DNA of 64,000 bases from positions 459,924 through 523,923 of the forward strand of contig JAAOMT010000563.1 of NCBI GenBank assembly GCA_016748015.1, in the 5' to 3' direction. This document shows positions 12,640 through 21,511 of the stretch, piece after piece (position 1 is the stretch's first letter; each line of letters starts with the position of its first letter). Position numbers and translations under genes: made by a program. The notes beneath the pieces were generated by a model. That model was not told the origin of the DNA. It made no database searches and was given only the letters and a program-made list of their open reading frames with translations. The DNA comes from Geosiphon pyriformis. Lineage: Eukaryota; Glomeromycota; Glomeromycetes; Archaeosporales; Geosiphonaceae.

Positions 12640-13290
12640 CCTTTTTATAATGTATAGTATAATTATATGATGTGAGTACTATTTTCCATTTTGACTGTCT
12701 TCCATTTCCAAATTCTTGTTTTTGGAGTGATGTTAATTTTTTGTGATCTGTATACACTTCAAACTTCTGGCTCAAGTATTTTTTCCATTTTATGACTGTT
12801 CAGTATATCACTAAGTGTTCTTGTTCTGGTGTTCCATAGTTTTTTTCAGCTGGTGTTAAGCCTTGGCTGGCAAATACTACTGGATGTTCTCTTCCATCTG
12901 GTCTTCTCTGAGATAGTACTGCTTCCAATGCTGACCTAATGCATCAATAGTAATAATGAATGGTTTGTTGTAATCTGAATAGATCAATACTGGTGTTTGA
13001 ATGAGCTTTTCTCTTAAAATGTCAAAAGCTTTTTGTTGTGTTTCCATTTATTCATATTTTACGTTCTTGGTTTGTAGATGGTTGAGTGGCTGAGCTATTT
13101 TAGAAAAGTTTTTGATGAAGTGACAATAATAGCTTGCAGATCCCAAGAATAATTTTAGTTCAGTCACATTGGTTGGTACTGGAAAGTTCTTTACTATTTC
13201 TATCTTGTCTGGGTCTGTCTTGATATCATCTTTGCTGACTATATGTCCTAGAAACTTCAGTTTTGTTTTGCCAAAGAAGTACTTGGTAGC
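12640..13290 (-). pseudogene. RNase H / connection region of the LTR element, broken
   Basis: The segment follows the reverse transcriptase in the minus-strand reading. It shows the Ty3/Gypsy connection motif ([53 protein letters not shown]), then the start of RNase H (KAFDILREKLIQTPVLIYSDYNKPFIITIDA). Degradation of the RNA template is its role. At least one stop interrupts it (KYE-stop-METQQKAF), and the rest reads through more damage to about 12640. Confidence 0.7.
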
Positions 13291-13339
13291 ATTTAGCTTT
13301 AATCCTGCTTATCAAAGTCTTTCAAATACTTGTTGAAGA

Positions 13340-13875
13340 TGATGGAGATGATCATCAAATATTCTTGAGAATACATTGGTGTTGTCCAAAAACACAACTA
13401 CTGATTTTCACAATAAGCCAGTGTACACAATTTCCATTAGCCGTTGGAAGGTTGCTGGGACATTGGTTAAGCCAAATGGCATTACTTCAAATTCAAAATT
13501 CTCTTCTTTTGTGGTGAATGCCATTTTTTTTTTGTCAACTGGATCCATGGCTACTTGCCAATAACCACTATCCAAGTCTAATGTTGAAAACCATTTGTTT
13601 CCTCCAAAAGCATCGAATAACTCTTGGATCTGTGGAGTTAGATAACTGTCTCTATGAGTGATTTCATTGAGTTTTCTGTAGTCTACACAAAATCTGATCT
13701 TTCCATTCTTCTTCTGGATGAGTACCATTGGTGATGACCATGGGCTTATTAATGGCTGGATTAGCCCGTTGTCAAGCATTCGATTGATCTCTTAACAGAT
13801 GATCTTATGGCTTGTTGGTGGTACTCTGTATGCTCTTTGTTTGATTGGCATTGCATTTCCAATTTTGATCTGGTG
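13340..13875 (-). pseudogene. Reverse transcriptase domain of the LTR element, active site mutated
   Basis: Motifs are clear in the minus frame: LIQPLISPWSSPMVLIQKKNG, IRFCVDYRKLNEIT, WFSTLDLDSGYWQVAMDP, KKKMAFTTKEENFEF, VMPFGLTNVPATFQRLM. The catalytic box, normally Y-x-D-D, reads FLDN: the second Asp codon GAC has become AAC (13381-13383). This change alone should abolish polymerase activity. A stop near 13408 separates the main block from the box. The gene lies between the dUTPase/spacer segment and RNase H, as expected for Ty3/Gypsy. Confidence 0.9.
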
Positions 13876-14411
13876 TTAGATGATATCAATTCTGCCAAAT
13901 TCATTTTTGCTGACAAAGATGTCATTAAAATTGTTGAGTAACATCTTTAATTGCATCTGTTGAAGTGGATCTAGATTTCCCATGTTCATTTGCTCTAGCT
14001 GCTCTGGTTGTAACAAATAACATTCGTTCTGTCCATAGATTATTTGTGACATAATATTCATATATTCACACAATTGTAGAAAGTCTAGAATAGTGCTTGG
14101 TGGTTGATCTTCAATTTCAGTGGTTAAATATCTGAAAGTGGTTCCTTTCAATATTTTCACAACATTTCCCGTATTGTTGTAGATGGAAATTTTGATATGG
14201 TTGTGGTTCTTGGCTGGTATGTGTAGATTGATAAGTCCAACTTTTCCTGTTTTACAAAAGCTTGTTTCCACTTCAAAAATTTGTGCCTGATCCTTCACCT
14301 TTCTTTCTATTGCTAACATGTACTGGTCATATGGTGAAATGGAAATTGCTTGACCCATTGAGATAATTTCTCCTTGGCCAATAATTTCTTCCTTTGCCAT
14401 ATTGACTAGTA
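13876..14411 (-). pseudogene. Pol linker between dUTPase and reverse transcriptase
   Basis: The open frame continues from the dUTPase for about 180 codons before the reverse transcriptase. It reads IDILVNMAKEEIIGQGEI, YDQYMLAIERKVKDQAQIF, INLHIPAKNHNHIKISIYNN, ILKGTTFRYLTTEIEDQPP, CYLLQPEQLEQMNM and LKMLLNNFNDIFVSKNEFG. The last part resembles the region that commonly precedes reverse transcriptase in Gypsy elements (a few dozen residues ending in an FxDIF-like segment). The middle part is of unknown function and looks beta-rich. Confidence 0.5.
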
Positions 14412-14814
14412 TGTCTATTCTACCCATGGATCCGAATCCCTGTATCCCTTTTGTAGTTATCCCTAATTCTTCCCTATTTCTCATTGAAACTAACTGAGCT
14501 ATTTTAACCAGAGACAGGAATATTGCCTGTGCTATTTTCTTGTTTGGCTCTATCATATAGGCCTTTTCAAAGTCATTTTGTAGTATGGCAATAATATTTC
14601 CTATATATCACATGTCAATTATTCCTTCTCTTATATTAATCCCTTTTTTCACTAAACTACTCCTAGATGCTAGTTGAATCATGGTTGTTGCTGGAATTTC
14701 TAATGCTACTTTCAGATCAATGCAAGTGTGCAAACATGGTTCCAATTTAATGGTGTCTTTTCTGGGATATCTCAAATCAAATCTTGCATCAGTATCATGT
14801 GCACGTTCTGGCAT
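14412..14814 (-). pseudogene. Retrotransposon-encoded dUTPase domain, broken
   Basis: dUTPase hydrolyses dUTP to dUMP and so limits uracil incorporation during DNA synthesis. Trimeric dUTPase motifs appear in order: motif 1 HDTDARFDLR (normally AGxDL; here Arg replaces Gly), motif 2 ASRSSLVKKG, motif 3 GIIDM-stop-YIGN (the catalytic Asp is kept, a TGA falls where Gly is expected), motif 4 IAQAIFLSLVKI, motif 5 GIQGFGSMGRI (the glycine-rich arm, normally GFGSTG). The domain is flanked upstream by the cysteine-rich module and downstream by the pol linker, in the same strand and frame family, so it is part of the element and not a separate gene. The nonsense codon and the Gly-to-Arg change make it inactive in this copy. 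Confidence 0.85.
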
Positions 14815-14838
14815 GATACTCTTATTATTGTTACTATA

Positions 14839-15060
14839 TCATTTGAGTTTCTGCTCTTTAGAGAGATCAGAAAGCACTATGTATATTTCAGGATTCGAGT
14901 TGAAGTCTGAATCATTGATATTTTTGTTGCCATATTGCATGGAACTGGAACTGGTGTTTTTGTCATCTTCGTTGTCAGAGTTGGAATTGGAATTGAAAAT
15001 TGATTCTGATTCCGATGTGCAGCTGCTGATTGGTTTTTCTCTCTCTAAGATCATGTAGAT
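14839..15060 (-). pseudogene. Serine/aspartate-rich linker in pol
   Basis: This low-complexity acidic stretch (EKPISSCTSESESIFNSNS, NSDNEDDKNTSSSSM, NDSDFNSNPEIYIVLSDLSKEQ) links the cysteine-rich module to the dUTPase. It is probably disordered. It lies in the same coding direction as its neighbours and is part of the polyprotein. Confidence 0.5.
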
Positions 15061-15064
15061 CGTG

Positions 15065-15720
15065 TGGTGATGGATTGTAAATAAGGTCACACTCATTACA
15101 ATATTAGAAATCACATGGGATCAAACAGTGGTCACATAGTTTAGTGTTTATTTGGGCCAAACATTGCTCTTATTCTTCTCTTGTAAGTGTTAAAGTTTGA
15201 TAATGTTCATGAAACTCTTCTGGTTCCAGGAGATTTATGACCAGTTTTTTATTCCAATCGAGTTCTAAGAGTTCTGGTAGGTTGTTCTTGACTTTTTTGA
15301 TTTCTTCGGATAATGCTTCTTGAATTTTGGTAAGAGCCATTCTCCAGATTTCATTGTTATTGTGTGAACAAATGTCCAATTGTTATACTGCTCTTTTCCA
15401 GGCAGCTTTTATGGGTGTCTTTTTTCTAATCCAATTACTAATGAGGATTATGTACTGGCATGAAGTGTCGTACATTCCTTCTCAACCAGGAATGTCGTTC
15501 CACATTTCTTCATTCAAGAGTGTCTCTTCACAAGCTAAACATGATGTATTGTCTCATTTCCCCACTTGGTTTGGTCTTCCAAAGCGTTCTATAATACACA
15601 TGTGGCAGTAGAATCAGGTTGTTATTGCGTATTCCTCATCATTGCCACAGCATGCACCCATTGATGACAATTTCTTGTCACAATCAACACATATCAGCTT
15701 TGGTTAATGATAGCTCAATA
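15065..15720 (-). pseudogene. Cysteine-rich, probably zinc-binding module between protease and dUTPase
   Basis: Two cysteine clusters lie in the minus frame. The first (about 15700-15480) reads CVDCDKKLSSMGACCG, then FYCHMCIIERFG, then TSCLACEETLLNEEMW. The second (about 15140-15070) reads LCDHCLIPCDF-stop-YCNECDLIYNP. The repeated C-x2-C pairs suggest one or two zinc-binding folds of RING- or treble-clef-like spacing. I cannot name the family. Between them lies a helical stretch (WRMALTKIQEALSEEIKKV). Stops interrupt it at several places, at least one where a Gln codon is likely. This module is not part of the usual Ty3/Gypsy layout. Confidence 0.55.
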
Positions 15721-16075
15721 ATAGTGGTGGTGTGTATGTATAAGGGATATAACTGACAGTTGGTAGTGGTTCCTCTTTCTTCATTTTTCTTTTCTCTTTT
15801 TCTTTCTTATCCCATTCCCAAATTGGTGGTTCTTTTAAGTCATGGTCAGTGTCTCAGACTTGGTCTGTGTTCCAAGTAGGTTCTGTTCTCTTCTGTTTTT
15901 CTTTGCTATTATCGTCTCATAAGAGTATTGGTAGTAGCTCATTGTGTTTTTTGTCGGTCCACAAGACTTGATATGCTTCTCAAATAGGTTTTGGTTTTTC
16001 TTTTTTGAGGTCAATTAGTGGTGCTGTGGTGTTGATAGCTTTGAAGTAACCACACATTGCTGGTACTCGCGTGTG

Positions 16076-16440
16076 TTAACTATTCTGGCTGAATACTAGT
16101 TCTTGAGTCATCCAATCAAGCATGGCATTGGTTTTGAATAGCCAGTTATTATTAATTAATGCTTGGTATTGGGTGGCTTTTATCACCAGAACTTTGATGA
16201 GTACTACAATGCCATTGACTTCAATTGAGAAGTCATTGATTTCACCAATTGAGGTTTTGGTGGCTTCATCCACAGTGATAATCCTGGTGCTGGCAGTGTG
16301 ATCAATTTGGTGACCTAATTGATTCATGAGTTGTCATGTGATGATGCTGCCTGCTGAACCACTGTCAAGGATTAATTTGATGGAGTAGCCATTGACTTTG
16401 GTGTCAGTGTACATGGCCATGATCAGTTTTTTTTCAAGAG
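16076..16440 (-). pseudogene. Aspartic protease (retropepsin) domain, broken
   Basis: Retropepsin cleaves the gag-pol polyprotein. The active-site loop reads LDSGSAGSIIT (catalytic Asp codon at 16364-16366), followed by a TGA where an Arg is likely, then QLMNQLGHQIDH. Downstream are IEVNGIVVLIKVLVIKATQYQALI and WLFKTNAMLDWMTQELVF, which matches the flap and C-terminal half of a retropepsin-like fold in order and length (about 110 residues). It follows gag directly. Confidence 0.75.
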
Positions 16441-16599
16441 CTGCTCCACTGAATAATGGCATATCTGATGGTTTCTCAAGTTTGAATAGAAAGATGACAT
16501 CCAAAGATTTATTTTCGGTGATTGTAGCAGGTGAGATATTATTGATAAGTGGTTGTTATTGTTCGATTCTCTGATTGCTAGATGTGGTGTTTTCTGGAG

Positions 16600-18838
16600 T
16601 TACCAAAAGACTTAAATAGTGTTGGGAATTTGGGTTTTGGGTGAGACTGGTGCCTGAATTCCACTAACAAGATCCTGATTGTTGGTGGAAAGAGCTGGGG
16701 ATTGGTTGATATACAACTATCGCCAATCTCCAGTTTTGGGTGCTTCTTGATCTTAAGTTCTCTGATGTCATTTGAGCTGGGTTTGCTGGTGGTGTTTGAA
16801 TGGTGGGTGTTTGATAGATTGCTGGTGGCTGTGATTAATATATTACTTGTGGCTGCACCTGATAAATTGCTTGTGGTGGTGGTTGATAAACTGGAGTTTG
16901 ATAAACTGGCAGTTAATAAATTGGTTGATGTGTCATAGACAGATAAGTGGGTTGGTATTGGTCTTGATTCAGGTAATAGTTCGGAGTCTGAAACTGGTAA
17001 TTGGGGTTTCTATATTGATTTCCCAATCGTAGATTGCTATAAGTATGGCAGTTGGCTCTGATGTGCTCTTGTTTACCACAGTTGTGGCAGACGTGCATCT
17101 CTGGCTGCCATAACTGATTGGATGACGACAATGGATATGACTGATTTTGGAAACAATTCATATTTCCCTGATTGTTATGCCGTTGAGGAGGTTGATAAAT
17201 TGTGCAATTGTTAGCTAAGTATTTCTCTAATTTCTGATTAATTGAATTACTGAATTGCTTCAATTTGGAATCCAATTCAGATGATACATTCATTGCTAGA
17301 TTCACAGCTTGAATGTGATTAGCTTGAATGTGATTAGCTTCTAGTTCAGCTGCTTCAAAATCTCTGGCGTATGTGACTGCAGTTAGAAAGTCCACTGGGT
17401 GTATTGGACATATTTGTTGTAAGATGCTACTGCACAATCCTCTAATAAATTGATTTAAAATCTGTGGTGCTGTGAAATAGTCGGCTTGAATGGCTTGTAT
17501 TTAGTGTAGATTTCTATAGAAGCATCCCAAGTAGGTAGTGACTGCTTCAGTGTCTTTTTGTTTGATTGTTGTAAAGGTGTTGGCTAATTTTTTGATACTA
17601 TTATTGTTGCTAAAGTACTGCAAAAATTCAGTTTTGAATCCATTAAAATTTTGGGATTTAACAGTGAGACTTTGATACCATGCATCAGCAGTATCCTGAA
17701 GAAAGTAAGAGATTGCTTGTATCACTTTAGCATCATCCCAATTATTAGCTGTAATGGCTTTGGCTACATCATTTAACCAGACTTGGACATTGTTTTCTTT
17801 ACTGTTGAATTTGTCGAGTTTTGTGATGAGTGTGTAAGCCATTTGTTGTTGTTGTAATGGTGGAAGTTGTTGTTGTTGTTAAGACAGTACTGGTGATGGT
17901 TGTTGATTTTGTTGGTTTTGTGGTTGGATGGGCTGACCAATTGGTTCAATGAGTAGTTAATCAATGATAATAACTGGAGGTAAATATTGATTAATTACTT
18001 CGGGATTTGGATTGTTCTGATTTGGTGGTATTTGAATATTTAGAGTGTTATTTTCCTGATTGTCTAAATTTGGCTGGGTTTGAAAGTTTGGAGTTTCACT
18101 TTCTGGGTTTTCTAGGATCAGGTTTTGGTAAGTAAATTTGTGATTCTCAGATTCTTCTTCCTTTTCTACTTCTTGTCCTCCTTCTGATTCAGTAATTTCT
18201 CATGAACTTGTGGTTCTGAAATTCGGTTGAGGTGGCGGTGATCAAAATCCTGATGGCATTGGTAATTGAGATTTAAATCCTTCATAATATTTGCCATATG
18301 GTCCTAGTAAATCCTCTTTTTTTTGTTTAGTTTGAAATGGGAAACATCCAAATGTTGATGTCATGTTTGATGCAGATGTGTCTGTTAATAATATATTAAT
18401 AGCACTTTCAGGGGTATAATGGTAGAATGGGTTGTTTGGTAACTCAACTCTAGTTTTCTTCTAAGTAAATGGTTGTATCCTTTGAGGTGTTACTGCTGGT
18501 GTTTGTAGTTTTCCTTTGTTTTTATTTGTGTAAGTAATTGGGTATCTTTGCTGTATGTGGTGTTCAATTTTTTTGTTGATCTTAGTGATGATGAATGCGA
18601 AATTATAATTTGTGGGTAGGCTGGTGTTTTGAATTAATTTGTTGTAAAAAGTTTCTTTCACTGATTTAATATTCACGGATGTTCTCAACAGATAGGCAAT
18701 CTTTTTGTTGACATAGAAATTGAAAGCTGATTTTGCTGATATGTGATTATGGGTTAATTCCAAATGTTGACAGTAATATTGAAATAAAGATTTCACAAAT
18801 CCTAGATGGTTTGCTCTGACATTTTCTGATTCTGCCAT
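16600..18838 (-). pseudogene. Gag of the LTR element, broken
   Basis: Gag builds the particle and binds RNA. I take ATG at 18838 (MAESENVRANHLGFVKSLF) as start, 60 bases inside the 5' LTR boundary. After a Pro/Gln/Asn-rich region with several stops (about 18460-17870) comes the capsid-like part: WLNDVAKAITANNWDDAKVI, FLQDTADAWYQSL, FNGFKTEFLQYF, KQKDTEAVTTYLGCF, the retrotransposon gag pattern. The nucleocapsid knuckle CHNCGKQEHIRANC lies at 17089-17048 (CX2CX4HX4C). A Tyr/Gln/Pro-rich tail follows. Most stops look like CAA-to-TAA changes (for example in VLS-stop-QQQQ and QPIY-stop). Confidence 0.85.
17048..17089 (-). other. CCHC zinc-knuckle codons of gag
   Basis: Fourteen codons encode CHNCGKQEHIRANC with the spacing C-x2-C-x4-H-x4-C and all four zinc ligands intact. 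This marks the nucleocapsid part of gag. Confidence 0.9.
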
Positions 18839-18877
18839 TTTTGGATGGAGTTGTTGGTACTGGTTCTCTGTAAAATT

Positions 18878-18898
18878 ATATCTTACAAGGAGCACCAA
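18878..18898 (-). other. Candidate tRNA primer-binding site
   Basis: Two bases inside the 5' LTR the minus strand reads TGGTGCTCCTTGTAAG. It starts with TGG, complementary to a tRNA CCA end, at the expected distance from the LTR. Reverse transcription would start here. The matching tRNA could not be assigned by eye. Confidence 0.5.
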
Positions 18899-18899
18899 A

Positions 18900-19705
18900 T
18901 ATTATGAGTGATTATTTGGGATGTTGAATCAAATAACAAACCCGTAACTTGGTGCTAAAAGTTATTTGCATTGATGTTATTAATCTGAAGGTTTTGTATC
19001 TAAAGGTTTTAGGTTGAGTTCTTGTATAATAGACAGAGATTCAATAGTTGTTTTATCTGTAGCTTCTCAGAATCGCAATTCTGTCAATTCTTCTCTTGGC
19101 ATGATGGCCAGCAATCCTCTAGTAAGTATTCTGTATCTTCTGTACATGTCCTACTCTCTCGCAGAGGTCTTTTACCAGGCAATCCTTGATGTCAGTAATC
19201 TAGTGCTTTATTCAACCAATTAGTGCACAACAATAAAATCAAAATAAAATAAAAAAAAGAAATAAAAAAAAATTATAAATAAACCAAGGTGATTTTGCAA
19301 GTCAATATCTCATTAATAGCCATGATCAAGAGCTATTGTTCCAGTGTGTTTAAGTATCAATTACTATTAACATAGAGTGTTGATAGTGGAATTAGGTTTG
19401 AGATACCAAATAGTTATTTATTGTGTTTGGAAGGTTGTTTAGATGAAATTTAAACTTGATGGTCTTTTTTTTTTAGCTTCTAATCTTACTGTTATATATA
19501 CATAATTAAGATTCCTCAATTCCTCAATTCTTCACAACAGAAATCTTGGAATTTCTGGAATCCTGCAATTTTTTGTGAGAATTCTGTAATTCCTGGAATC
19601 CTGCAATTCTTGAGAAGAATCTTGGAATTCCACATTTTATTATGTTTACTTCTGATTGGCTAATAATTATGCTAATATATATTCTCTATATTTCTATGAG
19701 TAATA
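18900..19705 (-). repeat. Right LTR (5' LTR of the minus-strand element), with promoter-like U3
   Basis: This is the 806-bp partner of 9588-10447. On the minus strand, the U3 side starts with TATTACTCATAG and carries a CCAAT box (AGCCAATCAG, complement of 19651-19662). It then has a cluster of GGAATTCC-like repeats (about 19630-19505) and a TATATATAAC box (about 19501-19492). An AATAAA motif follows further down (complement of TTTATTG near 19420). This order fits an RNA polymerase II promoter followed by a polyadenylation signal. Confidence 0.85.
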
Positions 19706-21511
19706 CCTAATGTCATGGTTGATTCGTTTACAGGTCCTCTGAGTTTGAAAGATATTGGTAGTGCTGGCATCAAACCTGTGGTGTTCTGGAGTAGCAAAGT
19801 TGACAGCATTGCCAGCAGCATAAGCAATCTGTCAAATGTTGAGAAAATGGCAAACATAGTAGCCAAAGAGACCAGCTATGTGGAATCTGGTAAGAACGAC
19901 AGTATGGACAAAGCTATACCAAGGAAAATCTGCACTCAAACATACGTGTTAGGAAATCTGTCAAAGCAACCTTTTTTTAACTATATGAGCGATGATAATA
20001 ATGAGCTGGTACTTCCTTCTAGTATGATTTTAAAACCCAATGAGCTGCTCCCAATTAAATCACATGCCATGGAAAAATGAAGCTTCAATTTGTCAAAGTC
20101 TTTTGTACTTGACATTGAACTTTTAGCTGTGTCTGGTAAGACTGTTGGTAATAAGTTAATCTGTATGAAAAAATTTTTTTATTGAATAGATGGTTTTGGA
20201 GGAACTTCTACTCTCTCAAAATTCTCAGGGATCATCTGATCTTTATTTACCTCTGAATTTAGCTTGAATAAGGCAAAGGAATTGGCAATCTGTGAGAAAA
20301 TTGTGATGAATAATAATCTCAAAAAGATTAGCAATTATTCAGATAAGGAAATTGTTGTTAAGGAGATTCCAGTCAATCTTCTCAGATCAGTTATAGAATC
20401 CGTTTTTTCCAAGTTTGGAAAGATTGTATCAATCAAGATACAGTTGATTGGTCTGTGGCAAAAGGCATTAGTGGAGTTCGAGTCATCTGAGATAGCTAAT
20501 TTGGTCGCAGTTAAATAGTCAGTTTATATGGGAAAGGATTCTGTTTGTGTGACAAAAGCTGTTGATAATAAACATTTGTGAATTTCCAGGGATCTCCATT
20601 GGACATTGCTGTATACTCTTTTAGTTGGTACAACAGCTTATGATCTTTCAGATTTGTTGGAATCATATGGTAGAAAAACTTGTTTCATTGGCCATAATCT
20701 CATTTCGTATGTGCATAATAGATGTGCAATTGTGTGTTTTGTTGATGAGGCATTCAAATTGGCTGCTATTGGTTCCACTCCGGTGTTTAAGGATGTGAAT
20801 TTGCACTGGGCTGGCTTTTCTTTGGCCTGTTGTGCTTATTGTAAACAGTTTGGTCATATCTTTGCAGAGTGTTCATTGGATGAGAATTCTGGTATTTGCA
20901 GCAAGTAGATGGTAACTCCTCAGGATCAGGTCTATTTGGCAAACATATATAAGAAGAAGCAAGCACCAATTGTTCGCCCAGTTTCTTTTGGTGAGAAAAC
21001 TTGGGCCCAAATCACAGGTGGTTTTTCTTTTCATAAGGTTTCATTGAATTTTTCTGGTGTTGGCTTATCTTCAGATGCAAAATCTGTCCCATCAGTTTCT
21101 GACTCTCATGGTGATTTCTGTTTGGCTGAGCAATTGGCTTCTCTGGAATGCTCTTTGGAGCTTTTAGCGAACTAGGTTTCAGATATTTTGAAAAAATTGA
21201 GTTTTGTGGAATTGGTGTCTCTGGCATCCAGTCTCCATATATCTCCTCTGGTTGTTGTTGCATCTGTTATTGCTAATATGAATTTGGATATGACTCTTGA
21301 TGATATAACAGTGTCTTTTTCTCCCCCTCTTTCAGCTGTTGCTGGTTTAGTTGTTGACCTAAGCTCAAATAGTTCTAAAGTTTTGACCACCAAGGTGGGT
21401 GGATTGGAGTCTAAAATGGTGGCTTTAGAGGTGTTGGTGGAATCTGTTTTAAAGAGGTTGAATTATTTGTGCTCAGGTTTGGGTTTGTTAATTTCTTTTG
21501 CTCCCCAATGA
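19706..21511 (+). pseudogene. LINE B ORF1, 3' part (RRM-like and zinc knuckle), broken
   Basis: The frame continues ORF1 from 9442-9587 after the LTR insertion. It includes VVKEIPVNLLRSVIESVFS, KIVSIKIQLIGLWQKALVEF (RRM-like fold) and CCAYCKQFGHIFAEC (CX2CX4HX4C knuckle, about 20828-20870). A C-terminal helical part (LASLECSLELLAN, VVDLSSNSSKVLTTKVGGLE) is shared with A and C. Stops include TGA at 20237-20239 (shared with both other copies), TAG where C has Trp (KWS), TGA where A and C have the Trp of TWASRNW, and TAG where C has Gln (LLVDQ). The frame ends CAATGA at 21511, overlapping the ORF2 start by ATGA. Confidence 0.75.

Larger units (their letters stand above)
9588..19705 (-). mobile_element. 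Ty3/Gypsy-type LTR retrotransposon with dUTPase domain, nested in LINE B
   Basis: Direct repeats of 860 and 806 bp (9588-10447 and 18900-19705) flank an 8.45-kb internal region that codes on the minus strand. Minus-strand order is: 5' LTR (right), primer-binding-site candidate, gag with CCHC knuckle, aspartic protease, cysteine-rich module, dUTPase, reverse transcriptase, RNase H, integrase, C-terminal extension, polypurine tract, 3' LTR (left). Reverse transcriptase before integrase is the Ty3/Gypsy order. Nonsense codons occur throughout and the RT active site is mutated, so the element is defective. The two LTRs differ at many sites and by a repeat unit, so insertion is not recent. The LTR ends read TATTA...TAATA; no clear target-site duplication is visible, so the boundary is uncertain by a few bases. 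Confidence 0.9.

Noticed and set aside
14681-15058. 125-codon plus-strand frame with L/S/E-rich end
   Set aside because: It is antisense to the dUTPase start and the serine/aspartate linker of the LTR element; its odd composition comes from that linker.
16702-17032. Plus-strand frames rich in V, L and W
   Set aside because: They are antisense to the Tyr/Gln/Pro-rich gag tail and have no independent support.
19706-19730. Target-site duplication of the LTR element
   Set aside because: No 4-6 base direct repeat could be matched between the sequence left of 9588 and right of 19705; TATTA and TAATA at the LTR ends are inverted, not direct.
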